Positions 15,101 through 30,100 of a stretch of 64,000 bases of DNA are shown here, in pieces. A program made the translations under genes and the position numbers. The stretch covers positions 12,790,169 to 12,854,168 of the forward strand of contig CM072153.1 of NCBI GenBank assembly GCA_036850595.1, read 5' to 3'. The notes beneath the pieces were generated by a model. It did not search any database, was not told the DNA's origin, and saw nothing but the letters and a program-made list of their open reading frames with translations. Position 1 is the first letter of the stretch, and each line of letters opens with the position of its first letter. This DNA comes from Rhyacichthys aspro. Lineage: Eukaryota; Chordata; Actinopteri; Gobiiformes; Rhyacichthyidae.

Positions 15101-18100
15101 CTCATTAGCACATCTGTGCAGCAGCGCGCGCTGTTTGGGTTGGCTCTGTGACGGCAATTCCAGACGACAAACAGAACGAGGTGTGCTTCATCTGCATAGC
15201 TGGGATTAGTCCAGACAGTTTGGATAATTTGGTAGGTTTTACACTCTTCATTTTTCTCTTTCTCATGATTTTATGGAATCTTCTGGCATGGTATCTAATA
15301 CAACTACTTTCTGCTAATAAATAAATTGACAACACAAAAGGTAAGTCTTTGGAGGTTCTCAGTCATCCAGGACATTTTCAAGAAAAAGGTTTCAAAAAGG
15401 CAACTGGACGTAGGTTTTTCATCCCTCAGTTTATATGTCTTGACCAAAAATATCCAACTATATGACATTACAACACGAGGGACACAGCTTTTGGAAAAAA
15501 AAAAAAAAAGGATGTCCACTTGATGTTGTCCACTCTTTTCTTTTTTCAACCTCATCTTCTACCTCAGCGCTCTTTTCCGTGAAGGACTGTTTTGACGGAC
15601 CATCACTTTTGGAAACATGACAGCACAACTGCAGTTTTTTTTAAATTTTGGACTTGATATGATCTCAATGTGAGATGCCTTCAGAATTCTTCAAAAGCAT
15701 CTTATCTTCATGAGCTGTATTCCTTGCTGCTGTTCATCTGTCAGCTTCAATGTCTCACATGCATTAAAACAAAATAGAATGGACCAGTGCATGACACTGG
15801 TGCTGTGTGTGTCTGGCAGTCACATCTGATGTTAGCAAGAACGTTGCGCAAGAACCTCAGGCCCTAAACTACCTTTGCAGGTTATGGTGCCCAAGTGTTT
15901 GTACTGTTCTACTTCTTTATTTGTACATTTTATTTTGTCCAAATGGAGATCATAAATAAATAGAGAAAATAAATACAGCATTCAATCCACTACTACATCC
16001 AAATAACATGGTTTGCCTAAATAACCCTTATGACTATTGTATGGCATATTTGGAAGCCAATCAAGTCTAGTTGGCAGATGTGAAAGTGCCCTTTAGAAAG
16101 CAAAAAACAGAAAATGGGCTGAGCACACAAGAATAACGCAAGGAAATTTGCTTTCCTTGATAACTGTCATTTAAATAAACAAGCCACATTTATGCAACTC
16201 AAATGTAGTTAAATGCTGCTTTTAGAGAGGTTTTGGAAAACTACACACTTACTGCAGTAGTTGCTGTTTGAGATTAACAGCCTCAAGAGAAAAGATAATC
16301 TCTCACACGCTCCACACAACAGACATCAAAGTTCTATGTGAGCCCAAAATATTAGTAACAAGGTAATCATTAAGAGAATTACAACTTGAGCACTTCAAAT
16401 TTTAATATTATGCCCTCATTATATGCTTAAGCACTGCCAAAGTCCTTGTATAGAAAGTGATGACTGTAAAAATTGTAGATAAAGTTACTGGATGTTTTTA
16501 ATAAAATGGAAACCTGCCACAGGATTGTATAGTGGATGTAGCGCAAAGAAAACTCCACAAATAAGTGTTTCCAAAGACCCTTTTGAAATGGAAATGATGA
16601 GCTGTGTGTTACCTAACAGAGGAGGAGTAGGCCTCTGGAGAGACGCACGCCTCCTTTATGTTGCACATTTAATATCAAGATTTGCAATGTGGCCAAGAAT
16701 ATGAAAGAGACTTAGCACTTTTGATAGATACCCCACACACAAGAAACAATACACACCAAGACAAGTGAGTGATTAGTGCTGGACTTACAGGTCAAAGAGC
16801 TGCAGATGTTCAAAGACCTGCCAGGACAGTGTGGTCAGCATGGGGTTCCTGGACAGGTTTCTGAAAGAGACAAGAATCATTAGACTTATTTTCAGCATGG
16901 TCTTTTATGGGTTATGTCTGATCTATGTTGTGTTTTAGTGCAACAAGCGTTCTGTAAAAGTAAAAGATCCGCGATGAGTTTGATTCAAACTTTTAAATTG
17001 TTGGTTTGTTGAAATAAACAAAATTAAAAGGAGGAAAATGTTTGCGCTAAGCTTGAACTTAAACTTAAACTCTCTGCCCAAGTTTCCATGGAGACTGAGC
17101 TTGACCCGCACCGAGCCTGTTTTATGGAAAAGAAATCACAACAAACAGCTTATCGGATTACTTTGCTTTATGAAAAAGCCCTCAGGTTAAACAGAAATAA
17201 AAACACAGTTCTGTTTCTGACAAAGATCCTACGGTCAGCAGCCTGACTCATTTTTCCTGTACGCTTGTGTGAGTCTCAATAACACCAGGCACAAACACAC
17301 GTGACAGTTCCCATGGAAACATAAAGCCAGCCTTCAAGTAGTGTTCATTCTAGGTGTTTGGGTTGAGTGTATGTAAACTAGCTCTGACCTGAGTGCGCTC
17401 TTGTTTTCTCAAAAGAATCATTTAGAAACTCACAAACAGAGAAAAACCATACAGTATCCCTGAGGAGATGACCAGTTTTATCTAAATTATGCAGCACAAG
17501 CCTTAGTCGGCTGAGAATTAATCAAAAAATAAACACACTAGCAAAGATTTAGCCAAAGCTGCATGAAGATTTTGTTGACTGGAACAGAATAAATCAACAC
17601 TTTCACTGTGTGACACAGATCTGACTGCAGTATTTCCACTATCTGGATGCAGCCATGCCACTGTAACGGAAAAAGAAACGAACAGCCCGGACATACACTC
17701 TCAGACAGAAATAAAACGAAGTGTTGTGGCTCTGGACTGAGGGATAAACATACACACCTCATTCTCATTGCTATATTCAAATTGATTGTTTATGGCACTG
17801 ACAGCAGCAGCTCTGTCACACAGTCTTAACATTGAGGTTCAAATCCATCCACCTGTTCAGATCCAACTTAAACCTGTTCAGATCCAACTAAAATCTGTTT
17901 TAATCCAACTAAAACCTGTTCAGATCCCACCTAAACCTGCTCAAATCAATTTAAAATGTGTTTAAATTCATCTAGAAACCTGTTTAAAGCCATCTAAAAC
18001 CTGTTCAGATCCATCTAAAACCTGTTCAGATCCATCTAAAACCTGTTCAGATCCAACCAAAACCTGCTCAAACCTGCTCAAAGCCATCTAAAATGTGGTC

Positions 18101-21100
18101 AAATCAATCTAAAACCAGCTAAATTAATCCAAAACCTGGTGAAATCCATGTAAAACCTGTACTGACACTGTTGACTTTTGGAAATTTTCCTCTCATCAGA
18201 TGTTTCCCTCGTTGTAAAAACTTTGGACTCCCCTGGTCTCGTGGTACACAGTGACAAATAGGCATTTCTTCTGTAATACAATACATGTTTTTTAAAATAT
18301 AAAAGGATTTGTTTCTGTGATACAATCACTGAACATGTACAATCTCTCACTGCCTTCAACTATTGTTTGTCCCAGTGTGAATAGATTGAATGAATCCAAG
18401 GCTCTCAGCCTTAAAATGGCTTTTGTGTCTTATTAGTGTCATGGCTCATGGGCTCCCCCTGGCAGGCAGGTGAAATTTTCACTAACCCAGTTTCCCAAAT
18501 CAGATTTATTTATATGACATTTGTACATATCAGTGGCTTGTGAAATGTCAGTGTCTAGTAGCATGGATGAGGTGTAAACAACAAACTTTCTAAAACAGTA
18601 ATGAGAGTGAGGATCATTTCCATTCTGTTTTAAAATGAAATCACATTAGTATGGATGTGGCCTCTGTCCCATGCGTCTGAACATGCAGATGTGTCCTTTG
18701 GAAAGGTCAATGTGGCTGCAATAATGCACATTTAAACAATCCACACCAAAGCTCAGGCTGTGTAGTGTATGAGCCGTTACTCATTCCCCATGAGCAGTGA
18801 GCAAATGAGTCATGAACATATGGAGGTCACAGGCCGGGTTTAAACACAAGCTCCAGGAGTGTGTTCCTGAGTGGATAAATCTGCTTTACAGTGCTCACAT
18901 ACATTTAAATTGTGTTTTATTTTAAAATGCAATCTAAAACAAAAATATCTCTGTTCACATTATTTTAGAAATGATGACAGTACATATTATTGAATAGTTA
19001 GGAATGCCAGATTGTTTAAGTCAGAGAAACCGCTGTTTTGTCACCAGTAACAATCTTTGGTGAGGTTTACTCAAATCTTTAAAAAGTGGCCAGTAGCAGT
19101 TTTGACTTGATCACATACAGTCGATAAAACCATAGCCAGTCACACATGTGCAAACACAGCAGGCCTCTTCATCTCCCACACACTCCCATTTGTCAAGCTG
19201 TCTCTGCGTAACCATGGTGATAGTCAGATATCAGTGCAAGGCCAAAGAAATGGCTTTAATTATATCCTAATGAGAGCTGTTCCATCACACTCTGAGCCAT
19301 GTCGGCCATGTTTAACACTGGCTGTGTGTTTAATGTGCCTGCCAGGCTAAAAGGGTCACGCTAATAATGGCGTTCAAATGTTCAGATTATTCACAGTCCC
19401 ATTTGTTTCCTGTTCCCTGGAGCACAGGTACAACATGATACCACTGCTGAATCATACATTCAGTGTCTGTCAGTGGGTGTTAGCCCTGCGATTAACCAGG
19501 GATGGTCCAGGGTGTACAGCGCTTCACGCCAAAGGAACTGACATAAGCTCCAGCCCCATGTGACCCATAAAGAATAGGTGTTTAATGGACTGAAGCTGGA
19601 CTAGATAAAGTCGAGGAAGTAGCTGAGAGGAAGGTGGATCACAGTTCTGTAGACGGAGGCTGGGATGGAGGAAACTCAATGTAGTTCCATCTCTGTTGGT
19701 CAAACCCAGCTGAATATTTGCCCAGTGAGGCCTAATTATGGAAAGAAGAGGTTCAGAAAGAATAGATAGATGAGGAGACACGAGAAGGTGGAATGAGAAA
19801 GAAATACAGAAAGAAACAAACACAAACTAGCTAGATGATCTCTATTTAGACCAGACTCAAACTACCCCACACACATTTTAGGGGTTACCTGTGCCAGACC
19901 ATCCCGAGCTGTACCATACAGCTCAGTAGAAACAGGACTCTAACATCTTTGTCTCTTGTGTCCTGTGTAATAACCCCTGCATATCTATGTTGTGAACTTG
20001 CCATCAATATTGTACCAGCAGTGTTTTACAGCACTGACCTGTCATGAATGGATGAGTACAAATGTTTCTCAGTTTCCTCGGCTCCTTGTTTCTCCTTTGA
20101 TTGCAGCTCGTCTGAGCCTGGGCTCCTGCAGCGTGTGATGTAAGCGTGTTTATTATTCATAGCTGAGGGATGAGGTGGCTCATCAGTATTCCTCTCAGAG
20201 CAGAAACCCAGAAGAGAGAACGGATTACAGAAATAATTCCACTTCTATTGGCTTTTTGTTTCTGATGTGGACTGGTCACTGCTGTGGCGCGTGGTTTGTC
20301 TCAACGGACTTAGCTTTAAACGACTAAAGATATGAACAACCACGTAAACAAACTCATCATTTCTAGTGAAGATTCAAATGAACTCCTCACATAAACCTTC
20401 CTCGTCCTGTCCGCACCAGACAGAGACGCACTGACACCATCTGCGGCTGACACTTTCATGTCTGTAGCAATTGCAGAGTTGGTACATTTAATTTGAGCTG
20501 TTTGTGATGGACTTAGTAACATAGTAGTAATGGATTATGGCACTGAACAATTCTCATTCAATAAGTGTACTTCTACAGAGTGTTACCAAACTGTTCGGTT
20601 CTTCTTGATAGAAAGAGTTTATATATAGTATTGAGTGCTCATTTCAACAGGAAATAACTCAACATGGACACCACCACCACGACTTCCTCTATCACCAGAG
20701 TTTTTATGATTATTTTTATCTCCCCGTTAAGCCCTGTTGCAGCATGTTGCGTGTCTATTATCAGTAATGGCACAGATGAAACTCGTCACAGAGAGCACAC
20801 ACACTGAATGAGGCCTGTCTATTTTGAGCGGTATGACTGGGCTGGAGAGTAAAGTGGCAGTAATTACAGCTGTCACTCTGTCACTGTGGGTGTGCTTCAC
20901 CTGCCATCTCACTGTATTCTTCTGAACAGCTGTGACTTTGATAAACAACCATCTTAAGAGCTTTCAAACCATTTTTTCATGTAGTGCCAGTAACTTTTTG
21001 CTAGAGTACTCTGAACTGAACTCACAGACAACATGCTTCTGAGACTCTCTGGTAACACCAATGAAGATCATAGTTTAAATGCACAGTTGTTCATTCAGTC

Positions 21101-24100
21101 TGGAATAGAAGCATATCGCCATACAACCACTTGCTTATTTGAGTGAATGAAAATGTTTCCTAGCAACGCAGAGAGGCACAAGAGTCTACAAAGAGAGAGA
21201 AACAAACACCATCTGCCCACTTCCTGCTGTTCAGGAAGCCTGAGCCACACTAAGATGGCTGCCCCCATGTGGAGCCGGCTCAAGCCCTGATTGGCCACAT
21301 TTCTCCTTGGAGACATTTCTCCAAACACAGGGTATGGAGGGACCGGCTGATTGGGCTGTGCATAGGAAAATACTGTATTTCACAGATTTTGTAACTAACC
21401 CGAGCATACTTAAATTATTTAAAGCTAAATAAATAAAGAATGAATGCCATGTCATATCAGTCCAGTTTTAAAATATTATGTGCTTTGACCGTTGCAATCT
21501 TTCGCCCACTTATTTGTCCCCTTTTTGGGCTCATCCTCATGTTATTCTATACTTTCAATGACCAGTAGTATTAGATTGATCCAACATTTTGTTTAATATT
21601 GCATAAACAATACAACTTATGATATATGATTTTTTTTTTTTTTTTTTAATGGATTAGTTTTACAAAGAAACCTACACTGCTGTTGAGAAATATTATGTCA
21701 TAGATTTTCCAGTTCTGACTGCAAGAACCAGTCAATGTACACAAGACTGCATCAATAGGTGTCATACCCATAAAAACATATATACAATAAAAATATTGAC
21801 TAGCAGGTTCCGTAATGCTTTAATGGGTTTGTATGTGCACAATGATAAAAAATAGAATATCTATAATATAAATGCCGAGGGGTTCATTAACAGTAATATG
21901 TATTATTGTTTGATCACAGATGACAGTTATACTTCCATCCATATCATGTGGATAAAACACCTGTCTCAGATCAATCTAATTTGTTTATAACGCAATTTAA
22001 ATTAATTGCGACAGTCATTATGGAGCTGGCTATCTTCAGTAAATTACAAAATAAATGCATTATTCAATGGAAATCAATACTCTTTTTTTTATCTATTTAT
22101 CCCACAAATGGAAGTTGTATCAGATATGTGACAGAGGTCTGACAACACATTACTGAAAAACTATGTTGTATCATGAAGCCTAGCCCCATTTTCACATAGG
22201 ACTTTGCTGCTAGAATCTACTTCCATACCTCACTGGTCTTGGTGAACCTTTTACCAAATTAGTTTGGCTTTAAGTCAGGCTCAATTGAGAATTACATTTG
22301 TGCCCCATATTCGAGATTAAGATCTTTAGAAATTGAATCCAATACTGCAAACAGAAACATGCTTTTATCCTGAAAACCAATCACAGTAAATTTCAATAAA
22401 TACTAAAACAATGACATCTGTTCTTGATCCATCTCTGCAGCAGTGAAACAGACCCAGTCCTGGCTTATGGGCCTCCTCACCTTGAGCAGGGCCTACTCCC
22501 TTAAACACAAGGACAAATGTAGCCGTGGTCTTTGCGAGGGGAGGAGAATATCAATCTGTTCAGCGCAGGCACAAAGCACATATAGGAGGCTCAGCGGGTC
22601 GTTAGCAGCAACATCGCTCACTTTACGACCTCACTTCAAAGCTCAGTGAAGCAGACCTCACCGGGGCGTCCTCCAGTGCGCCCTTCATCATCAGAGTATC
22701 CCACTAGGTGCTCTTACTGACCGTGACCTTTGATCTCTGAGGATGGACCCCAGCATCATAGCTATATAAAAGTAGAAGCAGTTGCTGTTGTTAATGGACC
22801 TTCATTAGTGGAGAGACTTTGAACCTGTATTTCTATGGACTGAAATTAGCTTTATTTGAAACACTGGATCTTCAGTTCCTTAAAGGTTCATTATGTGAAA
22901 TTTTGAAGTATGTAGTTGGACAAATATATATTTTCTGGAGTCTATGAGCACATCAGTAACACCTATTATGCTCCATTAAACCCAGTGGAAGTTTCATTGA
23001 GGTATTGCACCAACACTTTTTGCACTTATTGCCAAAAAACCAAAAATACACTACATAAAACTATACGTCATACATTCAGCATGTGTTTTGAAATGGAACA
23101 TGTAACAACAAGTTCTGCTTTTTGTTATAAATAGTGCGTCGAGAGATTGATTTCGTTGTTTTCTCCATGGATATTACTTTATTACACTGCTTTAAGAACT
23201 ATTTCTTTATGCCTTGACTCAAATAATCATACATAAATGACACACAGGTCTTTACTGCTGACCAAAACATGAATAAGTGCAGTCTTGTGTTAACGGTTGG
23301 GCAGGTAGTAAAGGCTGTGCCATATTGGATGATTGCATTAAATAAATGAATAAAATGGGATAAATTACATTCGTTTAATAGGATACAAGGCAAGACTAGA
23401 TATATCATTTATTGAAAAAGGTATTATGGGTTGTGTTTTTCCATTTTGTCCAGCTCTAGACTGATTTCTGTCCTTGTGTTCTTGGTACTTACATATAGCG
23501 TAGCTGGGGGTTCTTGGAGAAAACTCGAGCCTGTAGCGAGTGTAAGTTACTCCTCGTAATGGTTCTGTGTCACAAACAGAGAAAGACCAGAAAAGGGTTA
23601 GCTGCAGCACTCGAAATGACACCAACCTAAACAAGAACTGTAAGAAAATAAAGATTTATGAATTGTTCTGAGTAATAATGACCGTGCTAACGTGTCCAAA
23701 AATAAACCCATTAATAATAATTTAAAAAAACAATTATTCAAAGTGCATGAGAATGAACCAAGATGAATAAATGTATCCCTTTAATGGATTTTCACCAATG
23801 TGAGCAGAGCATGATTATTCAAGCGCTTTGTGTGTGACTCAACCTGTTGCTAACAGTAATGAGCAGGTGTTTATTCTGAGCAGCTCACAGTGTGGGAGCA
23901 CAGTGCAGCGTCAAAAGTAAGAGCCAAACTCAAATTAGCAAAAAGCCACGAGTAATAAATAGTAGACGAGCAAATAAAAATACACGTATGGAAAATGAAG
24001 TGTTGGTATAGGTGGTGGCACAATACTTACAGCCTCTGCAGACCAGTGTAGAGCTCCATGTCCACATCCCTCAAGGTCTGAAGACCAGTCCAGTTCTCTA

Positions 24101-27100
24101 TGTGTCTGCGTACAGAGAGGACAACAGGTTAGGGAGGGTGTTCTCAAGTGACATTAACATTATACTGCAGAAAACAAAAGCACAAGATCCACTTTTTGCA
24201 TTTTCATAGATCGTATTATATTGTAAATGAATGTTTGCAGAATTGCTGTATTGCGATATTATTGTGGACATCATCGTATCATATGGTACCATGTGATTAC
24301 CACCCATACTCGAGAGGATAGTAGAAGCTTAAAATCAAACAATGACTTTGGTTAAGATTTCATGCATTTTTCAAATCATGAAGCCCATCTCTTTCATGTT
24401 TTTCTACAAATAACTACACTTCTACTTCTTTCATGATTTTGAATAAGTACTTAAACAACAATAAAAGTGAATAAACAAAAGTTATCGAGTCATTTACCAA
24501 ACAGAAATGGCTATATTGAATACCGTCCAGCTGACGAGGACATGTCTGGAGACGGTGCAGACTCAGTGGAGCATGCACATCGATTGTGGGTGATTTTTTT
24601 ACCTGACGCAGCTTCTGTTCCCCCTAAGGTCTACAGACTAACAGCCTAATCAAATGAGATCAATCAAATTAGACATCTAAATACCCATTTAGACACCAGT
24701 TAGCAGTCTCACAAAGTACACACCAAGCAGATTTTACATGAGAGGCTTGTACAGAACACATTTGCTTCCGTTGAGTATTGCATTCAGAGAGGGAAGTTAG
24801 AATAAATAAAAGTTTTTTGGATTGGAACAAGAGAAGATCACAAAAAAGAACCACAAAATCTCAATAATAAAAGAGGACAACATTAGCCCACTTTTTTGAA
24901 TGAATGAGTATAAAGTGCCGCAAATTGGGACATTCCCGGCTCTCACCTTCCTAAACGATCACACTGTTTTTCCATGATAGAAAAAGACAAACCAACAGAG
25001 AATAACAGATAATAGAATAGAATAATAAACCATAATCAAATGCAGACTTCTGGTGCAGTTACAAAACAAATCTTTGTGTTGTCTCACGTTTATTTGCTTG
25101 TGTCCCTGTCCTTTCGCTTTATGCGCATGCCATATTATTCTGATGTTTATGCCAGATTTGTGTTAAATATGTATGTTTTGTTTTACAAGTGTCCTTCACA
25201 AACGCTTTAGCACTTTTGCCCTCAGTCTTGATATGTAATGTATTCATGCATTTTGAAAGCCAACCTCGCGTTAAGACAAAGAACCGTCTCCTGGGGCCAA
25301 CTAGCTGCTTCCGACATCCTCAGCCATCACAAAGTGTTTACACTGCGCTTCAAATAAAGGGAAGCAAAAAGTAAGTGTAGAAAGCTATAGAGACGGAGGA
25401 AGAAAGGTAGCAGAAGGTAAAAAACGCAAGCCTTAGACCGAGTGAGCAGTGATTATGGAAGCGTGTGTGAGGTGTGAAAGGCCTGAATTGATTGCAGTGT
25501 TTGGTTTCAAACACATTAAATATTCATGTAGCTCCATTTACCAAAGAGCCCAACACTGTGAGCGAGGCGTATTGGGGGTGTTACACTGCAGAGGACATGC
25601 TGATATGGAAACAGACAGGACACGCTCTGTGATGTGAGTGGGACCAAAGATGTGAGGGGAATAAGTGGTTTCCTAGTCTCTCCACAGAGCATCATGAAGC
25701 CTGTGGCAACACGAGCGGAGGTGCAGTTTACCACGCCCTGTCTGCTCCTGGTCAGGCCTCCTTCATGTGCACTCACTGCTTCAGGCCCACACTCATGGTG
25801 GTTAGCCCAGTGGTTCCCTAACACTGGGTCGGGTCCCAAAGGATTTTGTTTGGTCGCTAAAGTTTCTATCAGTTTCAAAATAAAGAGAAACTTCCATGAG
25901 TGGAAGTCCATTGGCATTTAATGAAAAAGAATGGTATTTTTAAAAAGTTAGAAGCAAGAAAACATTGTTTAAAAGAATGATGAATCATCAAAAGGTCACA
26001 AAACCATGATGTAAATGACCAAAGAAAGACCAAAACTATTATAATAAATTACCAAATGACACTGAACCAGATCAGGAAGGTGAGTCATGATTAAATTGGC
26101 CTTTTGAAATATGTATCTCATGAAAAAAAGGTTACTAACTAAGTCATTCCTTTGAATTTTCTCAAAGATCTGCATTTACACTCGTCTTCATCTTAACTGA
26201 TGAAGATACAGAGTGTTCAAGGAATTTGTTTCTTTAAATCAATTGGCCATAGACAATGTGAGTGATGAAAAGAATGAGATAAGATAAGAATTTTGAAAAG
26301 CTTTTTCTTTCACTCCTGTTGATTAGGGCTGTAGGCGCAGATGGCCTTTTGACCTCAGTGAGATTGGAATGCAAACCTTAACCTTAACTCAAGTTAGGCT
26401 TTTATTTACTCTGTCTCACATTTACATATTAATTGGTGTCAAAATTAAATTAACTTGATGACAGTCCTACACAGCAGTACATGCAGCGTTTCGATGAGCT
26501 CCAGCTAAACTACAAAGCAAATGGAGATAATTCACAATTTACCTTATGTCACTTTTTTTTTCAAATTTACAAATATGCAAACTGTATCCAGATGAGCTTG
26601 TTTTAGCAGAATTGAAGCCCTATATGCCACAGAGAAGTCCCCAGATGGAAGAACTCAAAGAAAATAAAACTCATTTGTGGCTTTACAAGAAGAACCAGAC
26701 AATCCAAAGTTGTTCATGTCAAAAACTTAATGCATGCATCCCTTTCAGCTCTTAAATCTCCCTGTTTTGGCGTCACAGTAAGAAGCAGTCTTGCTCTGAA
26801 AACGTTATTTATTTATTCTACAAATCCACATTGTATTCACTCACTGTACAAGAATCTGAGAGTACAACACAAAAATGCTCCCGCTGAAGAATCAGACGAT
26901 AAATATATATTGTGGCCAGAGGCTGGTAGCTATGGCAACAGACCACTCTATGTCCGTGTAAGCAGCTACGCAGTTACTTTGTATTCAATAGCATGACACA
27001 CTCAGTGGAGGGAGTCCAGGCCTCCATCAGGACACAGAGGAAATCTGCACTTAACCGTCACAGAATATGTGTCGGGTAATGTTAGACCAACCACGTCACA

Positions 27101-30100
27101 CATACAGACTGTTAATACATGTGATGGACTTTTTATATGAAATAAAGTGTGTGGTTCATGTGGATGTTTGGATTTCAAACAACACTGAATAGATATAAAG
27201 AGTGATTAACTGAATATATGGCACAAACTAAGAAAGAAACAAATTTGACATTAACATGTTTATCTTGAGCAGGTTAGACTACTGTAATGGTATCACTGCT
27301 TATTAAATCACTGCTGCTCAGGTCCTGACCAAAACCAGGAAGTTTGACCACATTAGTCCTGTTCTATAATCTCTGCACTGGGTTCCTGCCTATTGACTTT
27401 AAAACAGCTCTGCTTAACTTCACAATACATCTCTGACACTCTAGCGGTGCCAAAATCATTTTAGTTCAGGGGCCACATACACTCCGATTCAATCTCAAGT
27501 GGGCCGGACCAGAAAATTATATCATAATAATCTATAAATAACACTTACAATTTTTTCTCCAGTTTTCTTTTAAATTTTATTATTATAATGTTGGTGTTCT
27601 CAATAAAGTAATGGAAAAGGAGAAAATGTTGCAAAAAGCCTTCAGCATGTATGTTTTCACAAGCTCACCCTCACAATATGCCTTTGATGCTAATGCTATT
27701 AAAGGTAACGAGGATGCCACAGGGGGTTATTTTGACAACAAAAGAGAAAATGCATTGCTGCTATCCTCTCTTCAGTTCCGGGTCCCAGTTTTGTGTTGCA
27801 GGCTGGTTTTGGCCCCCGGGCTGTATGTTTGACACCAACAGTAGTGCCATATCAACCCTGTCAGACTCTGAGACTGGCCTTGGCATTGAGACTGGGGTCT
27901 TAGTTCAAAACCGTCGTTTTAACTCTGCACATATCCCACTGTAATGATGACTGAAAGTGTTTTATCTGTGCTCTTGTGTGCTTTACTGTGTCTTTATTTA
28001 TAAATCTGTCTTCTATCTTTTTGAGCCAGAGCTATGGTATGCTTTATTTGGAGCATAGTCTTGTTTAGAAACCTTTGTGATTTGTACCATCATCAATAGG
28101 GGGTGCTGTTTTTCCACTTCATTCTTGTGACATATGGCACTGTCCAGACTAATAATGGACAGTTTATGGCACACATTACAGCCTTGTCCCTGGGCTCCAT
28201 TATTAGCATTAAACTCATAAACAGTGGAACAATGCTATCAATTTCTAGCCACTGTGTGAGAGGGGCCTGTGACCTTATGTGTGGGCTTCAGAGGGAAGTT
28301 GTTCACGGCCGCCAGATGGAATCATGGACAGAGGCTTTAATGGTTGCACTAAAACACATATGTGCAATTTATGATAAATTGATGTCCACATGTGTGCAAT
28401 TAAATAAGAGCTATATGACACTATATTGAAACAGAACTGGTGAAAAACCAAAAACATCCTAAATATAAAGCACACCTATCTTCACAATGTCCTTGTAAAC
28501 ACTGACACACGTCACTTTGACCTGTGCTCCATCCATAATTCTAAACATGACTGACCTCTCTGAATGCATTACTGAGGGAAATATTGACTCTGTCTTGTCA
28601 TTTTCAGGAGATATGTGGCGCCAAGTGTAATTGACAGCATGTTAATATTGACAACAAAGCAACATAGATTCACAACCATTGATCATCTGTCATAATGTTT
28701 TTCATTAACAGCTCCATGGGTGAATTTAAAAGCAGCTTGGCTTGTGGTCAAAGTGAACAAAGTCAGAAGATGGCAACTTAATGAAGTAGGTATATTAGCT
28801 ACAGCTATAGTTTCAGCCAAGTGTGTGAGTTGTATTAATTAAATAATGTCATAATGTTTGGTGTGTTCTTTAAATACTGGAGCGTTGAACCTCTTATATT
28901 ATCCTCACAAAGAAGATAGCATAGACCCGACACATTTTGAAAGAAAAAAGAATTCTTATGGGCATAGTATGTTACTTTTTTTGTTATTTTACCACTTGGT
29001 CTTTTGGCCTTAAATTGAAATCAGATTTCAATATAGAAATACCTCAGACATGGTGTACTCATAGTTTGTGTCTTGTTTTGTGTACTGATGTTATGAAGTG
29101 TTTCTGAAAGCCTCAGTCAGGCTTTGCTAATGCCATTAGTATGATGATCCCACACTGTTCATCCAATCACTGGTGCCTCCTCTAAGCTATTTATTTGCCC
29201 TGCTCCACTAGCTGCATGTCGCTAATTAGCATTAATGCACTGACCTGTTAACACAGCAGCCACAGCACCTGGCATCATTTGCTACACACCAGGTATATGA
29301 AAGGTGAGCATGCATCCATCACCATTCTGCATGGGCCTGTCCTTTCTCACAGTCACAGCAGGACTTTAGCTCCAGTATGCATCACTGAGACAGATGTGGA
29401 CTAATAACATGTGGCATTAAGCAAAGAGCTGAGGGAGGGTGCCACGCTGAGTTTATGAAACCTAAGGCCTCTATGTTTCTAATATGCTCATTGGTCAACG
29501 TTCAGGATATATAAAGCATAATTCACAAAATTGGCTACTGATAAATTGTTATGGTACAGACAAGAAATATCCTGAAAACATTAGTGCAGCACATTCAAGA
29601 ATTCCATTGGTGCATTTAAACTAAAAAGCCCCAAAGAACCCTGACCTTTTCAGACAATAATCTAAGTTCATTACAGATGCACAGGTTCCCACTGAAGCTA
29701 CAGCCTCAGGTTCAATGTAAATGCCATTAATGGGTAAACAAAAAATGGCACAGCAAATAAATTTAGAGTTTTACAGTTTGCTGCAATAATTTGTTAAAAC
29801 GGGGAAAATGTGGACAGGGTATGTTCATAAATTGGTACATATTAGTGTTTTTACACATATTTGTTAGGACATAGGACAGGGAGTGTGAAAGTGGGACAGT
29901 CCTCATTAAATAGGGTCACATGGTCACCCCAGTCCGGTGACATAACAACCTGGCTCCATAAAAAAGACCGCCACAAAAGTGAAAGTGTCCAACAAAAGAC
30001 TCCGAATAGGAGTCAATGAGAGCCAGGCTTCATCCAAGTGTCCATTGTTTTATCAGGCCACTTCTATTCTATTATATGAGCAGATCAAACAGCTGACATA

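Larger units (their letters stand above)
16861..23492 (-). other. ntrk3: ntrk3 intron 3 (6.6 kb)
   Basis: Non-coding. It holds the degenerate minisatellite at 17,838-18,155, a retroposon-like fragment at 19,504-19,598 and a poly-T run near 21,632. Otherwise unassigned. Confidence 0.75.

Noticed and set aside
29215..29240. GCTAATTAGC palindrome as a homeodomain enhancer site
   Set aside because: Single short palindrome in AT-rich DNA with no way to test conservation here.
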